IMG/VR virus record: IMGVR_UViG_3300031898_000274 | Location: 1-40,152 of that record | DNA: 40,152 nt | Origin: a virus | Direction: 5' to 3' (one strand) | Shown here: in pieces, positions 14,319 to 21,760 of the stretch | How positions within the stretch are numbered: the first letter of the stretch is position 1 | Layout: each line of letters begins with the position of its first letter | Made by a program: the position numbers and the translations under genes | The notes under the pieces: generated by a model | Seen by the model: the letters and a program-made list of their open reading frames with translations, nothing else | What the model was told of the DNA's origin: nothing | Databases searched by the model: none

Positions 14319-15299
14319 CTATGTTGCCTGAACATTCTCAAACAACCATGATTTCACAGTGAATTCTGTTCTCCAAATGAAGGGCTTAACATTCACTTGG
14401 TCCTCGTCACGATAAGAAACAATGTCGCAGTAGGTGATGCCTTCAACCGTGACAACGCATTCCGAATAGTCACAGTACAATATGGCTGCGGTTACGCCGT
14501 TGCTTGGGTTTGTGGTTCTGGCAAGCAAGTAGACGTAGCCGCTGCTGTCGATGAAATCTGTCAAGTTTGAGGTGAGCGTAATTGTGATTACTTCGTCTGC
14601 TCCGCCGGTTCCAGTCGCAGGGTTCTGCCAAGCTGAAGCTGTAAAATTCCAAACCTTAATTGTTGTGCCGTTTCCACCTGGCGCTGTGCCATATCCCTCA
14701 AACTTCAGAACTATTTTCTTTACAACTTTCTCGTCTGAGTCGATTTTGAATCTGAAAAGCATTAGTACATATTCATTGTTTACTGTATGAATCTTTGAGT
14801 ATCTAACGTCATCACTATACCAAATCTTTTCGTATTCCGTGTTTGTCAGCTCGGTCCAGCTTGCAGAGGTAGGAGATAATTCACTGCTTGAGCCTGCATG
14901 ATAGGCTTTGTGCGTGCCTGTTGTTTGCCCGACTCCAACAAAGTTGTAAAGCGTTTCATTGGGCTTGTTTCTCTTCTCCCTTATGATGCGGTTGATTTCT
15001 GCTCGCATGCGGTCTCGCATTTTCCGTCCTGTCATGGCTACGCCTTCCTTGTCGATTGCCCAAACATTGACCAAAAAATAGCCAACTCGTTTACGTGCCG
15101 TTCCTGAGAATCCGATTTTCTGGTCTTCGCTGCGGTCAAGCCCAACCGTTACTTGTCCATCATAGTTTTTGAATAGTTCGCGGTCATACCATTCGCTTGA
15201 TACGAGCACGCTGGCTAAACCGCCGTCATCTCTAACAACTCGCATGTTTTTACTGAGCAAACGAACAAGTGTGGTTACTGGGTCCTCTATGTCAGGCAC
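14319..15299 (-). CDS. Tail terminator-like protein with inserted beta domain
   Basis: A 326-residue virion protein. Residues 1-115 resemble tail terminator or neck proteins: an N-terminal helix (TTLVRLLSKNMRVVRDDGG), beta strands with VGYFLVNVWAIDK and a GRKMRDRMRAEINRIIREKR helix. The last 30 residues (VKPFIWRTEFTVKSWLF) complete the fold. An insertion at about 120-290 contains a Gly/Thr/Ser-rich beta sandwich (YGTAPGGNGTTIKVWNFTAS, then SGYVYLLARTTNPSNG) resembling extracellular binding modules. It lies between the head-closure protein and the tail tube, the usual place for the terminator. The normal family length is about 130-150, so the insertion more than doubles the protein. A glycan-binding role is inferred. 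Confidence 0.75.
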   Translation of the reverse strand: MPDIEDPVTTLVRLLSKNMRVVRDDGGLASVLVSSEWYDRELFKNYDGQVTVGLDRSEDQKIGFSGTARKRVGYFLVNVWAIDKEGVAMTGRKMRDRMRAEINRIIREKRNKPNETLYNFVGVGQTTGTHKAYHAGSSSELSPTSASWTELTNTEYEKIWYSDDVRYSKIHTVNNEYVLMLFRFKIDSDEKVVKKIVLKFEGYGTAPGGNGTTIKVWNFTASAWQNPATGTGGADEVITITLTSNLTDFIDSSGYVYLLARTTNPSNGVTAAILYCDYSECVVTVEGITYCDIVSYRDEDQVNVKPFIWRTEFTVKSWLFENVQAT

Positions 15300-16707
15300 C
15301 TAAGAGCCTCCTCAAAACAGCTTTTCGGTAGACAGTTTCGCCTTTGAAATCAAACTCCTGAATATCCAAAACCTCGTAGTCAACGCCTTTGCGACGTATC
15401 TTGTCATGATGCCTTATGGGAGCAAAAACGTGAATAGTTAGGTAGTCGTTGACGATGTAGCCTGGCTCGATTAAAACCTCGTCGACTCTGACTGGAGAAA
15501 CAATTGCTTGAATATCCGTGCCTTCACCGTAAGAAACCTTGTCGGCTGCTTCTCTGACTGGATACAGAATTACGTTTTCGCCTTTGGAGCGCAAAATTTG
15601 TGTAAAGCGTGTTAGTGGGTATTCGTAGTTTAGATAGAGCAGTGAGAGCCAAGCAACAGTAGCCATAGCTTGCTTGTTTTCCACATAGCTGTAGTCAGCA
15701 TGCTTGACGCCCCAAAACATGAACTCGCTTTGATGCTTATCGATTATTTTCATGCTGAACTCAAGGCTTGCTTTGTCGTGGTTTTTGCGGATTTTCCACA
15801 AGATTCCAGACGTAACCGCATCATAGTAGTCGCAAGCTGGAAAGCGATTGACAACATCGATGTAGCCTGCCCAACAGATGGCTGGGTTGTAGGCAGGGTA
15901 TTGGGCGCTGGGTCTCATCGTGTTAATGAAGTTGTAAACCTTCTGCGCTGTTAGGCTCCAGCCTTCATATTCATAAAGCCCGAGCAATGCGTAGGCGAAA
16001 GGATCGTCATAAATCTCGTTTTCAGTCAAACCTACCCTATGCCAAGCTCCGTCTCCGCTTGGTGGCGGTCGATACTCAAGCCAAAGGTCCTCGAACCCGG
16101 AACGCAGAAACGCTATAGCCTCAGACATCATTGTGTTATATAACGTTGCGTTTGTCGGGTCTTCTGTGACAAGCATTTTTAATCCGATGAAAGCATAGAG
16201 GTTTTCAATGTCCATTTGATAAAGCCATGCGTCGTTTATGTCGACTGCTCGCAGAAATCCACCGTAATACTTGTCGTGTATGCCTGCTGGAGGATGCTGC
16301 ATGTTATAGAGGAAGGTTGCTCCGGCGAGTTTTGCGCCATTGAGATATCCGACTGTTCCAGTTAACTTGTAAGCTTTGATGAGAGCAGGAATAACTCTGG
16401 CTGCATCAACGCTATAATAAGAGCTGCTTGTTTCAGTGCTTTTAAAACCGCCATAAGCCTTCTTTGCTGGGTCAGTGTTTTGCTGGGTCAAAATCCAATC
16501 GGAGAGACTCACAACTTTGTTATAGATATCCGTTTGTTTGCTGGCGAATTGAGAATCATAGTAAGCTTCATAGAGAAAGTCAATAGCAAATGCAGTGGCA
16601 AAAGCAGCTCTACCCCATGTGGGATCTGGAGTGTTTGGAGGAATAACGTAAACATAAGGCGCATAATCCATTATGAACTGGTAATAGGCATTAGGAACAA
16701 CGCCCAT
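15292..16707 (-). CDS. Head-closure protein fused to an alpha/alpha-toroid (glycosidase-like) domain
   Basis: A 471-residue protein of two parts. Residues 1-365 are helix-rich, with repeated aromatic helix pairs (WGRAAFATAFAIDFLYEAYY, then VVSLSDWILTQQN, and DPFAYALLGLYEYEGW) and Gly-Gly turns, the look of six-hairpin glycosidase-like (alpha/alpha)6 folds. Acidic residues at E230 and D234-D235 could be catalytic but this is unproved. Residues 366-471 resemble an SPP1 gp16/HK97-type head stopper, with VSPVRVDEVLIEPGYIVNDY and DYEVLDIQEFDFKGETVYRK. Its start overlaps the adaptor stop as TAATG and it overlaps the terminator gene by 8 bases. Typical head-closure proteins are about 100-120 residues, so the toroid is an extra, probably projecting from the neck. 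Confidence 0.7.
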   Translation of the reverse strand: MGVVPNAYYQFIMDYAPYVYVIPPNTPDPTWGRAAFATAFAIDFLYEAYYDSQFASKQTDIYNKVVSLSDWILTQQNTDPAKKAYGGFKSTETSSSYYSVDAARVIPALIKAYKLTGTVGYLNGAKLAGATFLYNMQHPPAGIHDKYYGGFLRAVDINDAWLYQMDIENLYAFIGLKMLVTEDPTNATLYNTMMSEAIAFLRSGFEDLWLEYRPPPSGDGAWHRVGLTENEIYDDPFAYALLGLYEYEGWSLTAQKVYNFINTMRPSAQYPAYNPAICWAGYIDVVNRFPACDYYDAVTSGILWKIRKNHDKASLEFSMKIIDKHQSEFMFWGVKHADYSYVENKQAMATVAWLSLLYLNYEYPLTRFTQILRSKGENVILYPVREAADKVSYGEGTDIQAIVSPVRVDEVLIEPGYIVNDYLTIHVFAPIRHHDKIRRKGVDYEVLDIQEFDFKGETVYRKAVLRRLLGA

Positions 16708-17066
16708 TATGGTCCCTCCAGCAGGCTTATGCCATGCCTTTTTTGGCGGGCTATGAACCGTTCAACTTGCTCCCGCAAGAATTCAAGCTGTTTTCCAGCA
16801 TTCGGAGAAACACGTAAATCTCCAACACTGAAGTCTAACCCAACAGCAGACCCGCCTGTGACCTTGCAATAACTGTAGATTGCTGATAGGTTGCGGATGG
16901 CGTTGGCTTCTGCTTCTGTGCAATTTGAAGCGTCAAGCGCTCTCCCGATTTCTTCGCTTAAGAAGGCTACAGCCTCGTCTCTAAAGGCTAGGACATCCGT
17001 GTCACTGATATCAGACTCTGATAAACCTAAGCGTTTACGAATCTGGTCGGCGGTAACTGCAACCAT
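16707..17066 (-). CDS. Head-tail adaptor (gp15/gp6-like connector)
   Basis: A 119-residue helical protein of the connector type that binds below the portal. It shows TADQIRKRLGLSESDISDTD, then an AFRDEAVAFLSEEIGR helix, a NAIRNLSAIYSYCKVTGG helix and a final RVSPNAGKQLEFLREQVE with a basic tail. That matches the helix bundle of HK97 gp6 / SPP1 gp15 proteins in order and size. It is the first gene of the minus-strand connector-tail operon, and the next gene starts within its stop (TAATG). A gene-poor, AT-rich stretch of 145 bases upstream separates it from the divergent plus-strand terminase operon and must hold both promoters. Confidence 0.75.
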   Translation of the reverse strand: MVAVTADQIRKRLGLSESDISDTDVLAFRDEAVAFLSEEIGRALDASNCTEAEANAIRNLSAIYSYCKVTGGSAVGLDFSVGDLRVSPNAGKQLEFLREQVERFIARQKRHGISLLEGP

Positions 17067-17211
17067 AGAGTATCCAAAAACAAAAAGATGAGAAGAAACT
17101 AAAAAACAAATCTTGAATTACGCTTAAATTTAAGAAAAAATCAATTTAGCAGCAGATAAATTAAAATAAACTTCAAGATTTGCTTAAAAAAGCCGAACAC
17201 GTCTTCTTCTG

Positions 17212-17631
17212 TTGGTAATAAGTTTGAACAAGCTTCAGAAACAACTACAAGGCATCCAGCTAGGCGACCTTGTTGAGGTTACATGGCTTGATGCAAGCCG
17301 TGGAAAACTTGAGACTATGGAGCAGATGCGTGAAGGCGGCGCATCTGGAGCCGAAATCGACTTGCCTGTTTCAAGCTGGGGCATATACATCGGCGTCTTT
17401 GGCAGGGTCGCACAGCACATTGTTCTGGTTGCGAATCGGTGGCTCTATTCTGAGGGATATGGACAGATCGACTGTACTATTATTCCGTTGGGCACGGTTC
17501 AAGACATTAGGCTGTTGAAGTCGGGCGTTATGAATCTCGAAAAGGTTCGGGTGTGTCAGCAAGCCTTCATCCATGGCAGAGCAAGACGAATGATGAGAAC
17601 AATAACAATTTTCGGGAATAATGAAAAATGA
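17212..17631 (+). CDS. Hypothetical protein at the head of the terminase operon, 139 aa
   Basis: A 139-residue, mostly beta protein of unknown function. The beginning (LQGIQLGDLVEVTWLDASRG) and middle (SWGIYIGVFGRVAQHIVLVA) resemble SH3-like barrels that often bind nucleic acid or cap a particle; this is a structural guess. The C-terminal part is basic (HGRARRMMRTITIFG). Start is either TTG 17212 or TTG 17224; no clear ribosome binding site is seen, so transcription may begin close to the start. It overlaps the next gene as ATGA, making it the first gene of the holin-like/terminase operon. Confidence 0.6.
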   Translation: MVISLNKLQKQLQGIQLGDLVEVTWLDASRGKLETMEQMREGGASGAEIDLPVSSWGIYIGVFGRVAQHIVLVANRWLYSEGYGQIDCTIIPLGTVQDIRLLKSGVMNLEKVRVCQQAFIHGRARRMMRTITIFGNNEK

Positions 17632-17873
17632 GAAACCCACTTCGCAAAGCCTTGACAAAAACCATTCCAGTTAGGAAAGGCAGACCAATTGAGGTTCCGC
17701 CAAGCCAGAAGCTGCTCTACGCCGTGTATTTCAGCCTGGGCATGGTTGCCTGCTTAACAGCTCTTGAAATTGTGCATCTTGTCGTCTTAGGCACATGGAA
17801 CGCTGAAATCTTCACGGTTATTGCTGGCCTCGTTGGAAACATCACGGGAATATTTCTAACGCAGAAGGTTTGA
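17628..17873 (+). CDS. Holin-like small membrane protein, 81 aa
   Basis: An 81-residue protein with a basic N-terminus (RNPLRKALTKTIPVRKGRP) and two hydrophobic segments (about 29-51 and 58-78) separated by a short turn. Such small two-helix proteins with a charged end are typical of holins, which make the membrane leak at the end of infection. The ATGA overlap with the upstream gene and the adjacent start of the small terminase show co-translation. There is no sequence proof of lysis function, and no endolysin is next to it. A second two-helix gene at 30474 has similar features. Confidence 0.6.
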   Translation: MRNPLRKALTKTIPVRKGRPIEVPPSQKLLYAVYFSLGMVACLTALEIVHLVVLGTWNAEIFTVIAGLVGNITGIFLTQKV

Positions 17874-17875
17874 AA

Positions 17876-18319
17876 ATGGCAAGAGGCAAACCATGGGCTG
17901 ATGAGGAAATCAAGCTTTTAATGGAAATGGTTGCTCAGGGCATGAATTCTCAGCAAATCTATGATAGTGGTAAACTTCCAGGCAGAACCTATCGAGCCAT
18001 CGTCAAGCAGCTTGGAGAATGCGGTAGTATAGTGTACACTAAGCCCGCTGTAATAGTGCGCACTATAGAGCCATCGAAACATGAATTGAGTATGGATGAG
18101 GTTGTTAAGCGGTTTAGCACAGCTTTCAAACAGATATGCGAGTTAAAAGAGCTTGACAAACTAACGCTTGAGCGGTTTCGCATTATTTTCCAAGCAGCCA
18201 AAGACTATGGTCCTCTATTGAAGTTTTATGAGAATTGGGAGGTTATGGAGCAGCGTGTTGCAAAGATTGAGGAGCTTCTGGCGGAGCTACAGGCTCGGAA
18301 GACTCGAGAAAAAAGTTGA
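17876..18319 (+). CDS. Small terminase subunit (TerS-like), 147 aa
   Basis: A 147-residue protein immediately upstream of the large terminase. Residues 1-50 form a helix-turn-helix with WADEEIKLLMEMVAQGMNSQ and GRTYRAIVKQLGE, the usual TerS DNA-binding element. The C-terminal half is helical and ends in a coiled coil (MEQRVAKIEELLAELQARK), suited to oligomerisation. ATG 17876 is preferred over TTG 17870 because AAGG precedes it and it begins MARGKPW. It would recognise viral DNA for packaging. Two matched palindromes inside the gene (18030-18041 and 18054-18065) may be its target site. Identity rests on position and the helix-turn-helix; sequence homology to any named TerS is not claimed. Confidence 0.75.
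   Translation: MARGKPWADEEIKLLMEMVAQGMNSQQIYDSGKLPGRTYRAIVKQLGECGSIVYTKPAVIVRTIEPSKHELSMDEVVKRFSTAFKQICELKELDKLTLERFRIIFQAAKDYGPLLKFYENWEVMEQRVAKIEELLAELQARKTREKS
18030..18065. promoter_or_regulatory. Paired palindromes TAGTGNNCACTA inside the small terminase gene
   Basis: TAGTGTACACTA (18030-18041) and TAGTGCGCACTA (18054-18065, extending to ATAGTGCGCACTAT at 18053-18066) are two perfect palindromes with the same arms and different centres, 24 bases apart. They lie within coding sequence reading SIVYTKPAVIVRTIE. Packaging initiation sites of tailed phages often lie in the small terminase gene, so a pac-type site is a reasonable candidate; a transcription operator is the alternative. Confidence 0.45.
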
Positions 18320-19640
18320 GGAAGCAGACCAGCAAGCTCGAGAATTACTCAGAGAAGAAGAGGTTGAAATTAAAGGACCAGTGGATTTTGCAGAGACGAT
18401 TTTGGGAATGAAGCCCTTTCCCTATCAAGCCAAGCTTCTTGAAGACACGAGCAAGCGTATTGTGGCATGTATGGGAAGGCAGACGGGTAAAACCACGACC
18501 ATAGCTATGAAAGCCATCCATTTTGCAGACGCCAACCCAAAAGTGACCGTGTTGATCACGGCTCCAAGCCTTCGCCAAAGTATGATAATGTTTGACCGCA
18601 TAGCCACGTTCGTTTATTCCTCAGCAGATCTCCGAAACAAAGTAGTGAGAGCGACAAGAACATTAATTCACTTTGAAAATGGAAGCAAAATAATCGCCTT
18701 GCCCTGTTCTGAGAATTTGCTACGTGGGTACACGGCGCACATGGTGATTCTTGACGAGGCGAGCTGGATTCCCGAGGAAGTCATTACACAGGTTCTTTTC
18801 CCAATGCTGACCACAACACAGGGTTATGCGATTTTTCTGAGCACGCCTTGGGATAAAAATCACTTCTTTTATCGAGCCTTCGTAAATCCAAACTACAAGG
18901 TGCATAAAGTCAAGTCTGAAGAATGCCCGCTTGTGACCCAAGAGTTTCTCGAGGAGATGAGGGCAAACATGACTCGGGAAGCCTATTTAATGGAGTATGA
19001 AGCCGAGTTTGTTGAAGCCTTAAACAGTTATTTCCCACAAGAACTTATCCGTAAATCCGTTGAACTCTCCCAAAAGCTTGGTGTTGAACTCTATACAAGC
19101 CTTGAAACGTCTTTCCCAAGCGGTAACTACTACGCTGGTGTGGACTTCGGCAAACTCGCCGATTACTCAGTGCTCACGGTTTTGAAACGTGAAGATGACA
19201 CACTTAAACTCGTTTACCTGCATCAGTTTCCGCTTGAAACCCCATACAGCCAAGTGATAGGACACATGGTAAGAGCTAACCAGAAATTCTCGTTTAGAAA
19301 AATGCTTGTGGACCAGACGGGTGTAGGCGAACCCGTAACCGAGGAAATATGCGCTCAGGGCATAAGAAACGTGGAAGGAATAAAATTCACGGTTCAAACC
19401 AAGGAAGAGCTGCTCTCAAGCCTCAAAATCGTCATGGAGCAGAACCGTTTGGCAATACCATATCATAGGCAACTGTGCGAGCAAATTAATGAGCAGCAGT
19501 ATAGCTACAGCAAAAGCGGGCACCTGCAGTTCAGTCACCCAGAAAACGCTAAAGACGACATGCTGTGGGCATTAGCGCTAAGCGTCTATGGAGCAAGAGA
19601 GCTAAGAAGACCGCCAGCGTTCACTTTCGGACGAGAGTAG
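18228..19640 (+). CDS. terL: Large terminase subunit (ATPase-nuclease)
   Basis: Packaging motor that pumps DNA into the capsid and cuts it. The 470-residue protein has an ATPase domain with Walker A GRQTGKT (83-89), Walker B MVILDE (172-177) and a coupling FLSTPW motif (about 203-208). The nuclease domain has Y-A-G-V-D306-F-G, D362 (LVDQTGVG) and the D443-D444-M-L-W block, the RNase H-like acidic triad. The start is uncertain: ATG 18228 overlaps the small terminase by 92 bases, with GTG 18255 or TTG 18258/18267 as alternatives; the first 30 residues are non-conserved and basic. It runs opposite to the capsid and tail genes. Confidence 0.92.
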   Translation: MRIGRLWSSVLQRLRSFWRSYRLGRLEKKVEEADQQARELLREEEVEIKGPVDFAETILGMKPFPYQAKLLEDTSKRIVACMGRQTGKTTTIAMKAIHFADANPKVTVLITAPSLRQSMIMFDRIATFVYSSADLRNKVVRATRTLIHFENGSKIIALPCSENLLRGYTAHMVILDEASWIPEEVITQVLFPMLTTTQGYAIFLSTPWDKNHFFYRAFVNPNYKVHKVKSEECPLVTQEFLEEMRANMTREAYLMEYEAEFVEALNSYFPQELIRKSVELSQKLGVELYTSLETSFPSGNYYAGVDFGKLADYSVLTVLKREDDTLKLVYLHQFPLETPYSQVIGHMVRANQKFSFRKMLVDQTGVGEPVTEEICAQGIRNVEGIKFTVQTKEELLSSLKIVMEQNRLAIPYHRQLCEQINEQQYSYSKSGHLQFSHPENAKDDMLWALALSVYGARELRRPPAFTFGRE

Positions 19641-19805
19641 CCCTCCCTTTGTGAGTTCCCAAAACAGAGCCAAGGATTCTTATTTTCTCACCACTAAAAA
19701 TCAACAACAACCTAACCGCAAAATAGAAGAAACTTATGTTTATTGCACAAAAGGGTTTTTATGCGTTCGTTGTGCATAGGCTGGCATGCCTTCGGTGGTG
19801 ATACC

Positions 19806-20285
19806 TTGAGCAATATAGCCGAGGTCTTTGATAAGGTCTATGAACATTTCGAACATAAGTCGGAATTTATCTCAGTTTTTGTGAAGTACAATAGCCGAGA
19901 AGAAGGGTGGTTCGGTGCAGAGATAACATGGCTTCTTGACAAAATGGGTGTAGAATTTAAACGTGAGGAAAAATTTGTCCCTGGGAAGTTTGTTGATTTT
20001 CGACTTGACCTTGATGACGGAGAGCACTTCATTGAAATGAAAGCACTACTCCACGGACCTAAGCCAAACTTGAAGAGGATAAAGAATGATTATGAGAGAT
20101 TAATCACATGGCAGCAAGGCTACAAGTGGCTCTTGATGATTGCCTACCCATATTCTAAAGAGCAGTGGCAGACTTGGTTTAGCCAGATGACGGAGACTTT
20201 TCCGCAAGTGCAACCAACAAGAATGACGGACTTTCCAATTTCTGAAGGTCAGAAGTGCACCATCATAGTTTGGCGGATTTTATGA
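19806..20285 (+). CDS. PD-(D/E)XK-like nuclease, 159 aa
   Basis: A compact protein with the PD-(D/E)XK core: a helix with FGAEITWLLDKMGVEFKREE, then F-V-D64-F-R-L and, after 12 residues, F-I-E77-M-K79-A. This D...ExK layout is the active site of restriction-like nucleases. The rest is mixed (WQQGYKWLLMIAYPYSKEQW). Start chosen at TTG 19806, with GGTGGTG five bases upstream; upstream in-frame starts at 19761 (ATG) and 19743 (TTG) add poorly structured residues. It follows the terminase gene on the same strand. It might serve in DNA processing, recombination or exclusion of other elements; function is not decided by sequence. Confidence 0.65.
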   Translation: MSNIAEVFDKVYEHFEHKSEFISVFVKYNSREEGWFGAEITWLLDKMGVEFKREEKFVPGKFVDFRLDLDDGEHFIEMKALLHGPKPNLKRIKNDYERLITWQQGYKWLLMIAYPYSKEQWQTWFSQMTETFPQVQPTRMTDFPISEGQKCTIIVWRIL

Positions 20286-20366
20286 TTCAGTATACTCTAA
20301 TCATCACCTTTTTGGTAGCTTACGGGAGGTCTCCTCCGTTGAATGCTGAATTTTGGACAGACCTGC

Positions 20367-20636
20367 TCACTTTTGGATGAGAGTAGGTTTGAGATTGGCT
20401 GCAATCTTTTTTGCTTCTAAGATGTGCTCTGCCGTTTGGCGTCCAGCTGGCGAAAGCCTGCTCAGTCGTCTCGGCGCATGAAATTCGCTTATTATCAAAC
20501 CTTCCTCAGCCAAAAACTTGAGTAATCTGCAACAATGTTCTTGGGTGATGCCGACACGTTTGGCTATCTGATTATTTTGGAGAGGTTCCTGCTCGAGTAA
20601 GGCGATTAATATTTTCTGCTCAACAGTGAGTTCCAT
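20367..20636 (-). CDS. Winged-helix regulator, 89 aa
   Basis: A small DNA-binding protein. It contains a textbook winged helix-turn-helix: LTVEQKILIALLEQEPLQNN, then QIAKRVGITQEHCCRLLKFL (recognition helix) and a wing LIISEFHAPRRLSRLSPAGR. The remaining 20 residues form a helix that may dimerise. It is transcribed away from the RusA-like gene at 20770, with 133 bases between the two starts; that gap contains an AATATTTGAACTCAAATTCAAA-like motif (arms TTTGAA/TTCAAA), a likely operator. It probably controls itself and the neighbouring gene. Confidence 0.75.
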   Translation of the reverse strand: MELTVEQKILIALLEQEPLQNNQIAKRVGITQEHCCRLLKFLAEEGLIISEFHAPRRLSRLSPAGRQTAEHILEAKKIAANLKPTLIQK

Positions 20637-20678
20637 GTCTTATCACGTCCACAACAGTTTCTAAACTTATAAACAATA

Positions 20679-20732
20679 TTTGAACTCAAATTCAAAAAAT
20701 AAAGCGGAAATGAGGTTTTTAAACTATAAAAG
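20679..20732. promoter_or_regulatory. Divergent promoter: TTTGAA/TTCAAA element and TATA box
   Basis: TTTGAA and TTCAAA arms (about 20679-20696, 6-base spacer) lie near the start of the winged-helix gene, and CTATAAAAG (20724-20732) is a strong archaeal TATA box about 40 bases before the ATG at 20770, giving an expected transcription start near 20755. Similar TTTGAGTT/AAATATT text recurs near 30390-30410 and 30653-30668. Confidence 0.45.
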
Positions 20733-20769
20733 TAGGCACACCGACTATCATTTTTAGAGTTGTGGTTCC

Positions 20770-21501
20770 ATGAGCGCCGATGTAGCCAAAAAACACATAC
20801 TCAAAGATGTAGAACGAATGCTCAAGGGCATAGAGGACTCCGAATCAGCAGCACTTTCAGTAATCGTTCCTATATCACCAAAAACGTTTGGAGGTTACAA
20901 TGATTCTTTATTTAGAGAGCGGGTTAAAAGTAGTATTTTAAGAGAAGTTGGTCCATGGGATAGGCAACCTCTACTTGATGCTTCAATAATTCTTAAGTTT
21001 GGACTGTCTGAAGACAGATTCAGAAATGGTAACGACCTCGATAACCTCGCAAAACTCGTATTAGACGCTCTTTCCCTTGAAGTTAAGTCAAAAGGCACTA
21101 TTTGGAGAGGATATGGGATTATAAGGAATGATTCGGATGCGTTGGACTTGGTCCTTATTAAACGTCTGGCTCAACCTGAGTACATAAAAATTTTAGTTTA
21201 CCCTTGGGATGTAGCAGAAGAATTTCATGACGCCGTTCTAAAAGAACTGCGTGGTGCCATTATAAGCCCCATAACAGGGATTCAGAAAAAATACATCGTT
21301 TTTGAAGATCTTAATAGAGCTACTGGTCCGAAGGTTCACAGCATAGATTGTTCTTATTATAAGAGGTGGCTTAAAAACCCGACAACTACAACAACTTGGC
21401 ACGGTCCCTTTGACGCACTTGAAGAAGCTCGGAAAATCTGTGAAAAGCTCTCTATAAAAAGTAAGTTCAAATGTTCAGAGCATAGTTGTGCAAGACTCTA
21501 A
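20770..21501 (+). CDS. RusA-like Holliday junction resolvase with C-terminal Ada-like zinc segment
   Basis: A 243-residue protein. Residues 25-135 match the RusA family: GNDLDNLAKLVLDAL (D89, D91, N92, K95, D99) with a later IIRNDSDALDLVLIKR (D121/D123), the acidic residues that bind metal. RusA resolves Holliday junctions as a dimer, and many tailed viruses carry it for packaging or recombination. The C-terminal 55 residues contain VHSIDC194, a GPFDALEEARKIC segment and KC235-SEHSC240, a pattern resembling the Ada-type Cys/His zinc module found on DNA-repair proteins. This combination is unusual. Start ATG 20770 follows a TATA box by 38 bases. The resolvase call is fairly firm; the zinc module is a pattern guess. 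Confidence 0.75.
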   Translation: MSADVAKKHILKDVERMLKGIEDSESAALSVIVPISPKTFGGYNDSLFRERVKSSILREVGPWDRQPLLDASIILKFGLSEDRFRNGNDLDNLAKLVLDALSLEVKSKGTIWRGYGIIRNDSDALDLVLIKRLAQPEYIKILVYPWDVAEEFHDAVLKELRGAIISPITGIQKKYIVFEDLNRATGPKVHSIDCSYYKRWLKNPTTTTTWHGPFDALEEARKICEKLSIKSKFKCSEHSCARL

Positions 21502-21578
21502 AACTGCGAAAGATTTCGCTTCTACTTTACCTTTAAAGTCCATTAAAAAATGGGAAATGAGGCTTTAGGCTTCAACGC

Positions 21579-21749
21579 TTATTTTTTTGGCTTCTTTTCT
21601 GCGGTTTTCTCTGGTTCTTTTGGCTCTTCAACAGGCTCCAGAAAGTCACGTCCAGCATAGCTCTCTGGCAGTTCCACTATGTCGCCAGGCAGATAGTCTT
21701 TGCCTTCGTAACCGAAGACTGAAACCTTGCGCACCCTAAACTTCAGCAT
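21579..21749 (-). CDS. Small capsid-operon protein, 56 aa
   Basis: A 56-residue gene (ATG 21749 to TAA 21579) starting 11 bases after the major capsid stop, with GGTGA seven bases before the ATG. It begins with a basic beta strand (KFRVRKVSVFGYEGK), then YLPGDIVELPESYAGR, and ends in a Lys/Glu/Pro-rich tail. Short proteins with a PGDIVELPE-type motif follow the capsid gene in many tailed viruses and may help head assembly. This identification is by layout and general resemblance. The gap from its stop to the RusA gene (21502-21578) shows no further gene. Confidence 0.65.
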   Translation of the reverse strand: MLKFRVRKVSVFGYEGKDYLPGDIVELPESYAGRDFLEPVEEPKEPEKTAEKKPKK

Positions 21750-21760
21750 CGCTAAGTCAC

